Notes: a model not told the origin generated them from the sequence alone. DNA of 64,000 nucleotides from CAWBQO01 sp963790965 (GCA_963790965.1 CAWBQO010000006.1:1116001-1180000); one strand, 5' to 3'. Positions 8,093-17,001 are shown, counted from the stretch's first letter. Program-made: numbers and translations.

Positions 8093-9622
8093 ATGCAAGC
8101 TGAAACGACGCGCCCGGGCCTCACCGCCCGGTTTCTCTCCGTCATCGAGCGCGTGGGCAATGCCCTGCCGCACCCGGCGACGCTTTTCGCCCTCTTCGCC
8201 CTGCTCGTGATCGTCTTCTCGTGGGTCTTCAGCCTGTTTGACCTCGCCGTCACGAACCCCGGCACGGGCGAGATCATCCGGCCAATGAACCTCCTCTCGG
8301 TAACGGGGCTGCACCTGATCCTGACCGAGATGATCGATAACTTCACGGGGTTTGCGCCGCTCGGCACCGTGCTCGTCGCCATGCTCGGCATCGGGGTGGC
8401 CGAGGGAAGCGGACTGATTGGCGCGGCGCTGCGGCTGCTGGTGCTCTCGGCCCCCCGCCATCTGCTCACCTTCGTGATCGTGACCGCCGGGGTGCTCTCG
8501 AACACGGCGAGCGAGGTTGGCTACGTGCTCCTCGTTCCGCTGGCGGCCATCATCTTTCTCGCGGTGGGGCGGCACCCTATCGCCGGGCTTGCCGCCGCCT
8601 TTGCGGGCGTTTCGGGCGGATACAGCGCGAATCTGCTCCTTGGAACGATCGACCCGCTGCTGGCCGGGCTTTCCCAGGAAGCGGCGCGCATCATCAACCC
8701 GGAGTACGTAGTCAATGCGGCCTGCAACTACTACTTCATGTTTGCATCCACCTTTTTCATTGCCGCGGCGGGGACGTGGGTGACCGAGAAGATCGTCGTT
8801 CCGCGTCTCGGGACCTACACGGGCGACGAGAAGCCTGAGGAGATTCGCACGCTGACGCCCGAAGAAAAGCGGGGCCTCTGGTTCGCCTTGTGGGCCTCGA
8901 TGGGTCTGACGGCGCTGGTGTTGTGGGGCCTGATCCCTGCCGACGGCTTTCTGCGAAATCCGGAGACCGGAGAGATCCTGCATTCGCCCTTCATGAGCGG
9001 CATTGTCGCCTTTATCTTCATTGCGGCGGCGCTGGCGGGGATCGCCTACGGCATCGGTGCCCATACGATCCGGAGCGATGCCGACGTAATGCGCGGAATG
9101 GGCAAGTCCATGGAAACGCTCGGCACGTACATGGTTCTTGTGTTCTTCGCCGCGCAGTTCGTCGCCTACTTCAAGTGGTCCAATCTGGGACTTGTCTTTG
9201 CGGTCGAAGGTGCCGCCGTGCTACAGGCCTCCGGCCTCGGTCCTATTCCGCTCATGATCGCGTTCATCTTTCTCTCTGCCGTCATCAACCTCGCGATGGG
9301 AAGCGCCTCCGCCAAATGGGCGATCATGGCCCCGGTGTTCATCCCGATGTTCATGCTGCTCGGATACTCGCCCGAGCTTGTGCAAGCGGCTTACCGAATA
9401 GGGGACAGCACGACGAACATCATTTCGCCCATGATGTCTTATTTCGCGCTGATCGTTGCCTTTGTGGAGCGCTACGATGCGAAGGCCGGCATCGGGACGG
9501 TCATTGCCACCATGCTTCCCTACAGCGTCGTTTTTCTCATCATCTGGATGATCATGTTCATTGTCTGGATCAGCCTCTCCCTGCCGCTTGGTCCCGGCGC
9601 GCCGATGTTTCTGCCGGGATGA
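8093..9622 (+). CDS. AbgT family transporter
   Basis: 509-residue inner-membrane protein with about a dozen hydrophobic segments. Family hallmarks include the N-terminal ERVGNALPHPATLF segment, the GIGVAEGSGLI segment, SNTASEVGYVLLVPLAA in the first half, and the C-terminal AVINLAMGSASAKWAIMAPV and RIGDSTTNIISPMMSYFALI segments that line the substrate path. AbgT members import p-aminobenzoyl-glutamate or export sulfonamide-type drugs using an ion gradient; which applies here cannot be read from sequence. It stands alone on the + strand. No AbgA/AbgB hydrolase is nearby. Length is normal for the family, and the ATG at 8093 gives the expected N-terminus. Confidence 0.9.
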   Translation: MQAETTRPGLTARFLSVIERVGNALPHPATLFALFALLVIVFSWVFSLFDLAVTNPGTGEIIRPMNLLSVTGLHLILTEMIDNFTGFAPLGTVLVAMLGIGVAEGSGLIGAALRLLVLSAPRHLLTFVIVTAGVLSNTASEVGYVLLVPLAAIIFLAVGRHPIAGLAAAFAGVSGGYSANLLLGTIDPLLAGLSQEAARIINPEYVVNAACNYYFMFASTFFIAAAGTWVTEKIVVPRLGTYTGDEKPEEIRTLTPEEKRGLWFALWASMGLTALVLWGLIPADGFLRNPETGEILHSPFMSGIVAFIFIAAALAGIAYGIGAHTIRSDADVMRGMGKSMETLGTYMVLVFFAAQFVAYFKWSNLGLVFAVEGAAVLQASGLGPIPLMIAFIFLSAVINLAMGSASAKWAIMAPVFIPMFMLLGYSPELVQAAYRIGDSTTNIISPMMSYFALIVAFVERYDAKAGIGTVIATMLPYSVVFLIIWMIMFIVWISLSLPLGPGAPMFLPG

Positions 9623-9729
9623 GGCGCCGCATTGTCACGCAAACGGAACAGCGCGATGCGCGCGAATGGAATCCGCGGAGGGGCCATGCGGGTTTCTAAT
9701 CCTTCGATTCACCAACTGCCAAAGATTCC

Positions 9730-10005
9730 ATGAGCAAGTCTGCAGAACCCGTCACCGACCACGACAAGATTCGCAAATGGGCTGAAAAGCACGGAGGCAA
9801 ACCGGCCCGCGTCAAGAGCACCGGCGGCAAAGGCGATCCCGGCGTGCTCCGGATCGATTTCCCGGGCTACAGCGGCGAGGATACGCTGGACGAGATCTCC
9901 TGGGAGAACTGGTTCGAGGCGTTCGACGAGAACAAGCTGGCCCTCCTCATCCGGGATGAAGGGGACGACCGCTTTAACAAGCTGGTCAGCCGCGACCGCA
10001 AGTAG
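9730..10005 (+). CDS. small conserved protein of unknown function
   Basis: 91 residues, soluble and acidic, with no signal peptide. I recognise the pattern DHDxIRKWAEKHGGKPA..VKSTGG...LRIDFPGYSGEDTLDEISW as a widespread short family that is often found annotated simply as hypothetical. The KWAEKHGGKPA helix followed by a short beta segment suggests a compact alpha/beta fold. A role as a DNA- or RNA-associated stress protein has no direct support here. It is followed by a strong bidirectional hairpin at 10015-10046. Confidence 0.75.
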   Translation: MSKSAEPVTDHDKIRKWAEKHGGKPARVKSTGGKGDPGVLRIDFPGYSGEDTLDEISWENWFEAFDENKLALLIRDEGDDRFNKLVSRDRK

Positions 10006-10014
10006 CGCAAGGCC

Positions 10015-10046
10015 CGGTGCCGGGTTTCAGTTGAGGCCCGGCACCG
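10015..10046. terminator. bidirectional terminator hairpin between convergent genes
   Basis: CGGTGCCGGG (10015-10024) pairs perfectly with CCCGGCACCG (10037-10046) around a 12-nt loop. It sits in the 46-bp gap between the + strand gene ending at 10005 and the minus-strand gene ending at 10052. No long U-run is present. Confidence 0.65.
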
Positions 10047-10051
10047 CGCCT

Positions 10052-10531
10052 TCAGTTGTTCATCCGCCCGGCCTGGCTCCCGGGGAGTGCGCCGCGTTCG
10101 CGCTGGGTGGCCATGCGAAGCGTTATCCGCTGCGAAATGACGGACGCGACGGCTTCGCCGCGCAGCAGCGCGGGCTGAAAGCGAATATCCGCGAGCGCCC
10201 GGGCCACGGCGTACTCGCACGCCTCACCGGAAACGTTCGGCGAGTGCACCCCCACGACCCGCCCCGCCTGGTCGATCACGATGGCGTAGGCGAGCCGGTC
10301 CATTTCGCTGCAGGGCGAGTAATGCAGCGCCTCGCGGATGCGGCGGTGCATGAGCGTCGAGCCGCCGAACGGCACCGGTAACTTTTCGACGCCTACGAAG
10401 ACGTCCCTGTAGCCGTACTGCTCCTCGCCGATCCAGTGCGCGCCGAGCGGCACTCTCTGCCTGGATGAATGCCGGCTGCCGCTGCAACCGGCGAGAAGGA
10501 CGAGGAGACTCAGGGCGATGAGAGGCTTCAT
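10052..10531 (-). CDS. lipoprotein with TonB C-terminal-like domain
   Basis: 159 residues from the ATG ending at 10531; an upstream ATG at 10582 would add 17 residues ahead of a leader that already looks complete. The leader MKPLIALSLL...LLAGCSG has a textbook lipobox. The remainder shows a TonB-C-like pattern: LAYAIVIDQAGRVVGVHSPN, then ARALADIRFQPALLRGEAVASVISQRITL, matching the energy-transducer motif (x)IDxxGxVxxxxV...(x)xFxPAxxxGxPV. Proteins like this may bind TonB-box peptides or peptidoglycan. It is transcribed away from the TonB-dependent receptor at 11015, but no functional link is shown. Confidence 0.7.
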   Translation of the reverse strand: MKPLIALSLLVLLAGCSGSRHSSRQRVPLGAHWIGEEQYGYRDVFVGVEKLPVPFGGSTLMHRRIREALHYSPCSEMDRLAYAIVIDQAGRVVGVHSPNVSGEACEYAVARALADIRFQPALLRGEAVASVISQRITLRMATQRERGALPGSQAGRMNN

Positions 10532-10799
10532 GGTACAGGCGTAAAGGATGGTTCGGGTACAAAGTCTTATAGAATGTAGCACCGCTGCGGGAAGCGTGCA
10601 AGAGGGCTTGCGCCGGCGTAGAAATTTTTGTCCCTGTTACTACGTCGCGGGGCGCAGAACGGCGTAAGTGGCGGAGCGGCCGCGGGCATCGTTGGAGCGC
10701 GCTGCTGAATGAATACTGAGATCGGAAACGCGGCGACTTTCGCGTGGTATATACCCGGCAGGCCGAGCCTGCATCGTTCTTTACTTGCTGCTTCGAGGA

Positions 10800-10886
10800 C
10801 TGTTGGGGGTGCCCTGCCGATAAGGCCGGGCTGAGAGCATACCCTTCGAACCTGACCCGGATCATACCGGCGTAGGAAAACAACAC
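10800..10886 (+). ncRNA. TPP (THI-box) riboswitch
   Basis: All conserved TPP aptamer blocks are present in order: P1 arm TGTTG (10801-10805), GGGGTGCCC just after it, CTGAGAG (10831-10837), ACCCTTCGAACCTGA (10841-10855), the CCCGGATCATACCGGCGTAGG block (ending 10876), and the closing P1 arm CAACA (10881-10885). Binding of thiamin pyrophosphate to such leaders switches off downstream genes. Here the target is the TonB-dependent receptor gene starting at 11015. Confidence 0.93.
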
Positions 10887-10960
10887 TTCCGCTCCCGTGC
10901 TGCCCGCCCGTTTTTCGGGTCCTGGCGGCGCGTGCGGTTGTGCGTCGAATGGGGCTCCAG

Positions 10961-10995
10961 AGCCGCTCCCAGTCTTTTCTGCGGAGCGGCTTTTT
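10961..10995 (+). terminator. intrinsic terminator in the TPP leader
   Basis: AGCCGCTCC (10961-10969) pairs with GGAGCGGCT (10983-10991), followed by TTTT to 10995. It ends 19 nt before the ATG of the receptor gene, the classical place for the expression platform of an attenuating riboswitch. A second CCGCTCC copy at 10889-10895, right after aptamer stem P1, could pair with the same GGAGCGG arm and serve in an alternative fold. Confidence 0.85.
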
Positions 10996-11014
10996 CTATT
11001 CTGGAGGACCCGCC

Positions 11015-13531
11015 ATGCGCTCTTCAATTCTATCTCTTTCTTTTCTATCACTCTTCCTCCTTGCAGCCTGTCTTGCTCCTGCCGCCGCGGCGCAGCCGGG
11101 GCCGGGCGGCGTCTCCGGGACAGTGACTGACGAAACGGGCCGGCCGCTTGGCGGAGCTACGGTTCGGCTTTTCGACGAGCGTTCCGGCAGCGCGCCCTAC
11201 GGCACCGCTTCGGACGAAGAAGGGCGGTACAGCCTCAGCAGCGTTCGGGCGGGACAGTATCTGCTCGCCGTCTCTTTCGTCGGATTCGCCGAGTATAAGG
11301 AGCGCATCGAAGTCGTGAGGAACGGCGTCGCCCCGGCGGACGTGCAGCTGTCTCTCCATGCGGTCGAGCAGCCGGACGTTGTCGTGACCGCCCTCCGCGC
11401 CCGCCCGCGCCTGACGCCCGTCACGTTCAGCAATCTCACGGCTTTAGAACTGGAGGAGCAGCCGGACATGAAAGATCTGCCTGTCCTGCTTGCCACCATG
11501 CCATCCGTCACTTACTACTCGGAGAACGGCAATGGAATGGGCTACTCCTACCTTCTCATGCGCGGCTTCGACGAGCGGCGGATCGCGGTCTCGATCAACG
11601 GTATTCCGCAGAATAATCCGGAGGATTTCAGCGTCTACTGGATCAACTTCTTTGATCTGCAAGGTGCCGTTCAGGACATCCAGGTGCAGCGCGGAGCCGG
11701 ATCGGCGCTCTACGGTCCTGTGGCGATCGGCGGCGCCGTCAACATCGTGGCGATGCCCTACCGGCCGGAACCCTACGCCGTCATGGAGGCCGGGGCTGGA
11801 GCCTATGGCACCCGCAGATATACCGCCGAAGTCAACTCCGGACTCCTCGGCGGCCGGTACGTGGCCTTTGGACGCTACAGCCGGCTCCTCTCCGACGGGT
11901 ACCGCGATTGGTCCTGGTCGGAATTCCACCGTTTCTTTGCCGGCGTAACGCGCTACGGCGATCATTCGGCCCTGACGGTGCAGGCGTATGGCGGACCGCA
12001 GCGGGACGCCCTGGCTTACTACGGCGTTTCAAAGGAAGACAACGAGAGCCCGTCCGCGCGACGAGAAAATGCCGCGGCAGCGACGGAGGACATCGAGTGG
12101 TTCCATCAGCCGCACCTCGAAGTGCTGCATGACTGGACGCTTTCCGACAACGTGAGTCTCAAGCAAGCACTCTACGCCATTCGCGGCAGGGGATACTTCG
12201 ACTTTGACGGCTCTTACCGCTCGGCCGACTACCTCCGTCTCCCGTCGGATTTCGCAGGCCTGACGAGCGATGAACGCGCGCTGCCGCTCTACGAGTCCGC
12301 GCCGGATCTGTCGAAGCTGCTCTTCCGGGCTTATGTTGATCAGTACCAGACCGGATGGGTTCCGCGGGTCACGGTGCGCAACGGCCGTTCCGAAACGACG
12401 ATCGGCGCGGAGGCTCGTTTCCACCGAAGTTTGCACTGGGGACGAATCCAGGAAGCCGAAGGGCTGCCCCGCGGTGTGAGCGAGGCGGCCGGGCCGCGCG
12501 TATACCAGTGGAGAGGAGAGCAGGCGACAGCCTCCGTCTTCGGCAGCCATTTAACGAGGCCGCTGCCGTGGCTGGCCGTCCAGGGGGATTTGCAGCTTAC
12601 CTACCGCCACTACCGGGTATTCGACGAAGCCTTCTTCGGCCGCTCCTTCCGTATTCCCTACCTGTTCGCGAATCCCCGGCTTGGCGTGACGATCAACCCG
12701 GAGCAACCCTTGAGCGGCTATGTTAGCGTTGCGCTGGCCCGGCGGGAACCGCGCCTGAGCACTTATTACAACGCCGACGAGGCCGGCGCGGGCGCGCTCC
12801 CGCAGTTCGAACAGACGGGGAATGGCGCGCTCGATTACGACCGGCCGCTCGTTCGCCCGGAGCGACTCGTCAATGTCGAGGCCGGCGCGTCGTACGCCCG
12901 CGAAGGATACCGCCTGGCCGGCAACGTCTTCTACATGGACTTTCACGACGAAATTGTGCCGAGCGGCGGCCTCGATCAGTTCGGCGTGCCGCGCACCGGG
13001 AATGCCGACCGTACACGGCACCTCGGCGTGGAGCTTGAGGCGGCTATGCGGCTTCTCCCCGGACTCGATGCACAAGGCAACCTGACGCTCAGCCGCAACC
13101 GGTTCGTGCGGTTTACGGAGTACGCGACGCTGGCGGACTGGAGCGTCCGGCCCCTCGACCGCTCCGGCAACCCCATCGCCGGTTTCCCGCAGCGCATTGC
13201 CCATCTGGGGCTGAGTTACCGGAAGGGCGGCTTTACGGCAAAGACGGACGCGAAGTACGCGGGCAAGCAGTACGTCGACAATTCGGGCGGAAAGACGCCG
13301 GAAGGAGCGAGCACGAAAGCCCTCGTCGTGGACCCATACGTGCTGATGAATGCGGGCGTGTCGTATGCTTTCGGTTCGAAGAGCGCGTCAGGGCTGGCGC
13401 TGTCGCTCGACGTGAACAATTTGCTCGACCAGAAGGTGCTGCTTTACGGCAACGCGGGTTTCGGCGCGCCTCAGTTCTTTCCGGCCGCGACGCGCCACCT
13501 GTTCTTCGGCGCGCGATACACGCTCCGGTAG
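11015..13531 (+). CDS. TonB-dependent receptor, probably for thiamin compounds
   Basis: 838 residues from the ATG at 11015, which has a perfect GGAGG seven nucleotides upstream; an open extension to 10940 runs through the terminator and is not coding. Order of parts: signal peptide (to about residue 27), carboxypeptidase-regulatory-like Ig domain (GVSGTVTDETGRPLGGATV, about 33-120), TonB plug (YLLMRGFDERRIAVSINGIPQN, then VQRGAGSALYGPVAIGGAVNI, about 140-255) and a 22-stranded barrel ending in ATRHLFFGARYTLR. It would carry a ligand across the outer membrane using TonB/ExbBD energy. The TPP riboswitch directly upstream makes thiamin or a precursor the best guess; this association is known for Bacteroidota. 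No inner-membrane thiamin transporter is adjacent. Confidence 0.88.
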   Translation: MRSSILSLSFLSLFLLAACLAPAAAAQPGPGGVSGTVTDETGRPLGGATVRLFDERSGSAPYGTASDEEGRYSLSSVRAGQYLLAVSFVGFAEYKERIEVVRNGVAPADVQLSLHAVEQPDVVVTALRARPRLTPVTFSNLTALELEEQPDMKDLPVLLATMPSVTYYSENGNGMGYSYLLMRGFDERRIAVSINGIPQNNPEDFSVYWINFFDLQGAVQDIQVQRGAGSALYGPVAIGGAVNIVAMPYRPEPYAVMEAGAGAYGTRRYTAEVNSGLLGGRYVAFGRYSRLLSDGYRDWSWSEFHRFFAGVTRYGDHSALTVQAYGGPQRDALAYYGVSKEDNESPSARRENAAAATEDIEWFHQPHLEVLHDWTLSDNVSLKQALYAIRGRGYFDFDGSYRSADYLRLPSDFAGLTSDERALPLYESAPDLSKLLFRAYVDQYQTGWVPRVTVRNGRSETTIGAEARFHRSLHWGRIQEAEGLPRGVSEAAGPRVYQWRGEQATASVFGSHLTRPLPWLAVQGDLQLTYRHYRVFDEAFFGRSFRIPYLFANPRLGVTINPEQPLSGYVSVALARREPRLSTYYNADEAGAGALPQFEQTGNGALDYDRPLVRPERLVNVEAGASYAREGYRLAGNVFYMDFHDEIVPSGGLDQFGVPRTGNADRTRHLGVELEAAMRLLPGLDAQGNLTLSRNRFVRFTEYATLADWSVRPLDRSGNPIAGFPQRIAHLGLSYRKGGFTAKTDAKYAGKQYVDNSGGKTPEGASTKALVVDPYVLMNAGVSYAFGSKSASGLALSLDVNNLLDQKVLLYGNAGFGAPQFFPAATRHLFFGARYTLR

Positions 13532-13580
13532 GAAGGCTCCGTTCGCGGTTCGCATGGTGTCCGGGAGAACGGATGACTGC

Positions 13581-13612
13581 ACGCAGAGGCGTAGAGACGC
13601 GGAGGCCGAGGT
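13581..13612. repeat. low-complexity ACGCAGAGGCG/GAGACGCGGAG element
   Basis: A 32-bp stretch built of near-repeats of the unit ACGCAGAGRCG, in the gap between two convergent genes. The same unit type occurs at 2573-2600. This kind of CTCTGCGTCTCCGCG-like repeat is scattered through intergenic DNA of various bacteria; its function is unknown. Confidence 0.45.
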
Positions 13613-13619
13613 GCAGGGA

Positions 13620-14401
13620 TCAAGGGGCGGGGGTTGCCTTCTGGCGGGAGATCGCAAAAAGGGCGGCCCCGGCGAGGAGCGCCACCGCGCCCACGGCCCA
13701 CCCGCTCGGCCCCGTGCGTGCCGGAGTCGCGGCAGGGAGCGTTTCGACGGACGCACGCTGCACGTGGGCAGCTTCTTTCACCGGCGCTGCGGGAGCGTCG
13801 TTCCAGAGAAGCGCAGTTGCCACGGCCTGCCTGCCGATGGTTCCTTCAACATAGGTCCGGTAAGCATCCGGAAAGAGCGCGACGTGGTAGTGCGGCGGCC
13901 GGCGCTCGCGCGTGACGTCCAGGAGCCCTTTGCCCTCCAGGTTCAGCAGAACGCCCTCCAACCAGGCTCGCGCTTTCGCATTGTTGCTGATGCGGAAGTC
14001 GACGGCCATGCCGGCCGGGTGGACGGACAGCTTGTGCGCGTTCCACGGCTGCTCTTCGCGCGGCCGATAAGGCTCGTCACCACGAGCTTCTCGCCGGTGG
14101 CGGCGCGGTACTGCTGGGCAAGCCGCTCGATGAACAGGCGCAATTCCGGCCGGGCGTAAGGATGAGAGACGCTTTCGAGGACGCTGTAGTCGCTGTTGGC
14201 CGGAATGATGATCACTTCTTCATCGCGCTCCATCTCGCGAAGCTGATCTGCGCGCTCGATGAAAGTACCAATTTCCTGCTCGGCTATACGAAACTGCCGC
14301 TGCATCGACGCGGGCGACCCTTTGAGCGAGGTCGTTACGCGAGCCGATGCGGGGGCGACGGAAAGAAGGAAAAGGGCACACAAGAGCGTAAACTGCCGCA
14401 T
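13620..14401 (-). pseudogene. DUF5715/M15-peptidase-like exported protein, frameshifted near 14066
   Basis: The first frame (14401-13943) gives a signal peptide (MRQFTLLCALFLLSVAPASA) and a helical domain ending at EKLVVTSLI. The second frame (ending 13620) takes over with NAHKLSVHPAGMAVDFRI and later PPHYHVALFPD, the paired H...G.AVD.R and HYHV zinc-ligand motifs of D-Ala-D-Ala carboxypeptidase-like (M15) folds. One additional C in the ATCGGCCG segment near 14066 fuses the two into about 260 residues. The end carries a hydrophobic segment (WAVGAVALLAGAALFAI) that may be a C-terminal membrane anchor. As given, neither half would be a working enzyme. A sequencing deletion is quite possible. 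Likely role if intact: envelope or peptidoglycan processing. Confidence 0.75.
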
Positions 14402-14901
14402 AAGGTATTCGCGCTGTACTAATGGGAAGAAACAAACCGGGCAAGCCGGAGCACGATCACCCTATTAGTAACAAATCGTATACCAAAGCGCCGCGAATAG
14501 TCTCTTAAGTGCTTGATTAATCAGGACCGAAGGATTGAATGCACGCTGCACCCCGGGCAGTGCGCTCGCCTTGGACACCTATTGATATAATGGACCGAGC
14601 TGTATGAAACTGACGCTACTGATCAAAGTGCCGAAGCAACCTCCCTCTTGGGTGAGATTCACAGATATGTTAGACAGCTTTTCAGCCATTTACATCGTCC
14701 CAAATAGTGGGAGTACATGCCATCGATAGCAAATCAACAGCCTCTTCGACGCCGCCCAACTCCCAATGTCTTCCTCCAGCGGGCAGTTGTGTTGGCGGTA
14801 TATATGGCGGCTTCATTAGACGTGCGGGATTCGTTTCTTTTCAACCGCCTCGTAGCTGCCGACTCGCCCCGGCTTTCAATTCTGCAAGAGACCGGCACCC
14901 C
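14402..14901. other. 500-bp stretch without a recognisable gene
   Basis: Less GC-rich than its surroundings, particularly 14460-14720. Open frames here are short (for example a 41-codon frame from 14604 and a 68-codon frame from 14717) and resemble nothing I know. No tRNA, terminator or repeat was seen. It lies upstream of the minus-strand gene starting at 14401 and beyond the end of manC, so a promoter for the former should be here. Confidence 0.35.
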
Positions 14902-15975
14902 TCACGAATACCGCTCCAGCTGATGCGCGTGGAGGTAATCGACAACGTTCTTCACCTGCTGCGTACTCTCGCGGTTGCAGATGAGCACGGCGTCTTCGGT
15001 GTCCACCACCACGGCGTCGTGGATACCCACGAGCACCACGAGCCGGTCGCGGGCGTGGACGAGATTGCGGCTCGCGTTGTGAACGATGACGTTGCCCGTA
15101 AGGGCGTTGCCAATCTGATCTTTCTCGCTCAGTTCGTAAACGGCGCGCCAGTCGCCTATGTCGTTCCACCCGAAAGAGCCGGGGACGACGAACACGTGCT
15201 CTGCGCGCTCCATTACGCCGTAATCAATGGAGATGCGCGGGCTGCTCTGATAGGCGTGGAGCACTTCTTCATCCGTCGGTGGCTCGCTGCGGTCGAGCAG
15301 CGCTGAGAAGGCCTCGATGGCATCGGGCAGGTGCAGGCGCATCTGGCTGAGGATCGTGTCGGCCCGCCAGATGAACATGCCGCTGTTCCAGAGGAAGTCG
15401 CCCGAGTCGAGGAAGCGTTCGGCCGTCGCCACATCGGGCTTCTCGGCAAAGGTGCGCACGGGGAAGGCAGCGGGCACATCGCCGGCCGCGTAGGAAGCAC
15501 TCTCGAACTGCACGTAACCGTAGCCCGTCTCCGGATGCGTCGGCGTGATCCCGATGGTGACGAGCGCATTCGGCTCTTGCGCCTTTTCAATGGCGGCGCG
15601 CAGCACCTGGTGGAAACGCTTGACGTTCGTGATGACGTGGTCCGCCGGGAGCACGATCATCGTCGCATCGGGATCACGGCGCAGGAGTTCTACCGCCGCA
15701 AACGCGATGCACGGCGCCGTGTTGCGGCTGATTGGCTCGGCGAGGACGTTTTCCTCCGGCACGGCCGGAAGCTGGTCCCGCGTCTGCTCGACATAGCGCG
15801 CGTGCGTCACGACGAGGCATCGCTCCGGCGGCACGAGACCTTGCAGGCGGGCGACGGTGTTCTGGATGAGCGTTCCCTCGCCGAAGACGCTCAGAAACTG
15901 CTTGGGACGTTGCCGGCGGCTGGCGGGCCAGAAGCGGCTCCCGATGCCGCCGGCCATGACTACGGAATAGAGCAT
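14902..15975 (-). CDS. manC: mannose-1-phosphate guanylyltransferase
   Basis: 357 residues. Makes GDP-mannose from mannose-1-phosphate and GTP, the precursor of mannosyl and fucosyl units of capsule and LPS. The N-terminal nucleotidyltransferase signature VVMAGGIGSRFWPASRRQRPKQF (residues 5-27), EPISRNTAP (about 80-88), LPADHVI (about 109), ETGYGYV, FAEKPD and the FLWNSGMFIW segment are all intact. Short form without the fused phosphomannose isomerase domain. It stands alone on the minus strand, about 14 kb from the polysaccharide locus whose GT11-like enzyme would need GDP-fucose made from its product. Confidence 0.93.
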   Translation of the reverse strand: MLYSVVMAGGIGSRFWPASRRQRPKQFLSVFGEGTLIQNTVARLQGLVPPERCLVVTHARYVEQTRDQLPAVPEENVLAEPISRNTAPCIAFAAVELLRRDPDATMIVLPADHVITNVKRFHQVLRAAIEKAQEPNALVTIGITPTHPETGYGYVQFESASYAAGDVPAAFPVRTFAEKPDVATAERFLDSGDFLWNSGMFIWRADTILSQMRLHLPDAIEAFSALLDRSEPPTDEEVLHAYQSSPRISIDYGVMERAEHVFVVPGSFGWNDIGDWRAVYELSEKDQIGNALTGNVIVHNASRNLVHARDRLVVLVGIHDAVVVDTEDAVLICNRESTQQVKNVVDYLHAHQLERYS

Positions 15976-16172
15976 GAGGAATGGACGATAGATCCTTGAT
16001 CAGCGCACGATTAGGCAGAAGAAGGTAACCCGAAACATGCCTCGTTTCCAACCGCGTTGTGGCGGCGTTGCAGAATTGGCGGCACAGAGCGGCAAACGCG
16101 GCGTACTCACGGCACGTTTGCTTCCCCTGATCGGAGCGGGCGTGCCTGAACATTTGCCCCTGCCCCGCTTCC

Positions 16173-16874
16173 GTGCAGATAGCCGTCGTCTCAGACATTC
16201 ACGCCAACATTGTCGCGCTCAAAGCCGTTGCCGCTGAGATCGACCGCGCAGGCGTGGACGCGGTATACTGCCTCGGGGACACCGTCGGGTACGGCCCCGA
16301 CGCATCGGCGTGCGTCGACTTTTTGCGAGAACGCTCCTGGAAAGCCGTTCGTGGCAACCATGACGAGGCCGTGGCGCTCGACGTTGGTGTCGAACGGCTG
16401 CCGCAGGCGGCGCAAGTTGCCGCCGCATACAACCGTGAGCACCTCTCGGCGGATCAGCTCGACTTTCTCGCCGGGCTGCCGCTCGTGGTGGAGGAAAACG
16501 GATGCACGTTCGTCCATGCCACCCCGGATGAACCGCACGCCTGGCGGCGCACCGACTCGCACGCCCTCGTGCAGGCACAGTTCGGCCACTTCGAGACGGA
16601 CGTATGTTTCCTCGGGCACACGCACATTCCGGCCGTCGCGGGGGACCGCGTCGGGGTACTCCGGGTGCGCCGGGGCCACCGTTTCCTCATCAACGTGGGC
16701 AGCGTGGGGCAGCCGCGCGACGGGAGCCAGAAGGCATGCCTCGGCCTCTTCGATACGGAGGCGTTCAGCTACAGCCTCGTTCGGGTCCCTTACGATGTAG
16801 ACCGCGCCGCTCGCCGTTCCCTCGACGCCGGACTACCGGCATCCCTTGCGCGCCGCCTGCGCGCCGGCCGCTAA
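16173..16874 (+). CDS. calcineurin-like metallophosphoesterase (YfcE/MJ0936 type)
   Basis: 233 residues starting at a GTG (16173), which places the first beta strand correctly (QIAVVSDIHAN). Metal-binding motifs of the family are all present: SDIHAN (7-12), CLGDTVGYG (about 34-42), RGNHDEAV (about 60-67), FVHATPDEPHAW (about 113-124) and FLGHTHIP (about 146-153). These proteins are cytoplasmic phosphodiesterases with two divalent metals; the physiological substrate cannot be read from the sequence. It is a single gene, divergent from manC. Confidence 0.88.
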   Translation: MQIAVVSDIHANIVALKAVAAEIDRAGVDAVYCLGDTVGYGPDASACVDFLRERSWKAVRGNHDEAVALDVGVERLPQAAQVAAAYNREHLSADQLDFLAGLPLVVEENGCTFVHATPDEPHAWRRTDSHALVQAQFGHFETDVCFLGHTHIPAVAGDRVGVLRVRRGHRFLINVGSVGQPRDGSQKACLGLFDTEAFSYSLVRVPYDVDRAARRSLDAGLPASLARRLRAGR

Positions 16875-17001
16875 AGAGGTTTTGATGAAGAGATGATGAA
16901 GGATGACGGGCCGGGTAGACTCGTTAGCAGGGTAGGTCAACGGAGCATCTACCGGGCGTCCTGACTCTCTCTTCCTTCAACTCTTTCCCAGAGGCACACC
17001 C

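Noticed and set aside
8078..9064. Minus-strand open frame of 328 codons opposite the AbgT-family gene
   Set aside because: Extremely Arg/Asp/Glu/His-rich, as expected from the reverse of membrane-helix codons.
10940..11014. Upstream extension of the TonB receptor frame
   Set aside because: It runs through the riboswitch terminator, and a perfect GGAGG precedes the ATG at 11015.
14717..14923. 68-codon + strand frame in the gap before manC
   Set aside because: No ribosome-binding site, no recognisable domain, and it overlaps the end of manC.
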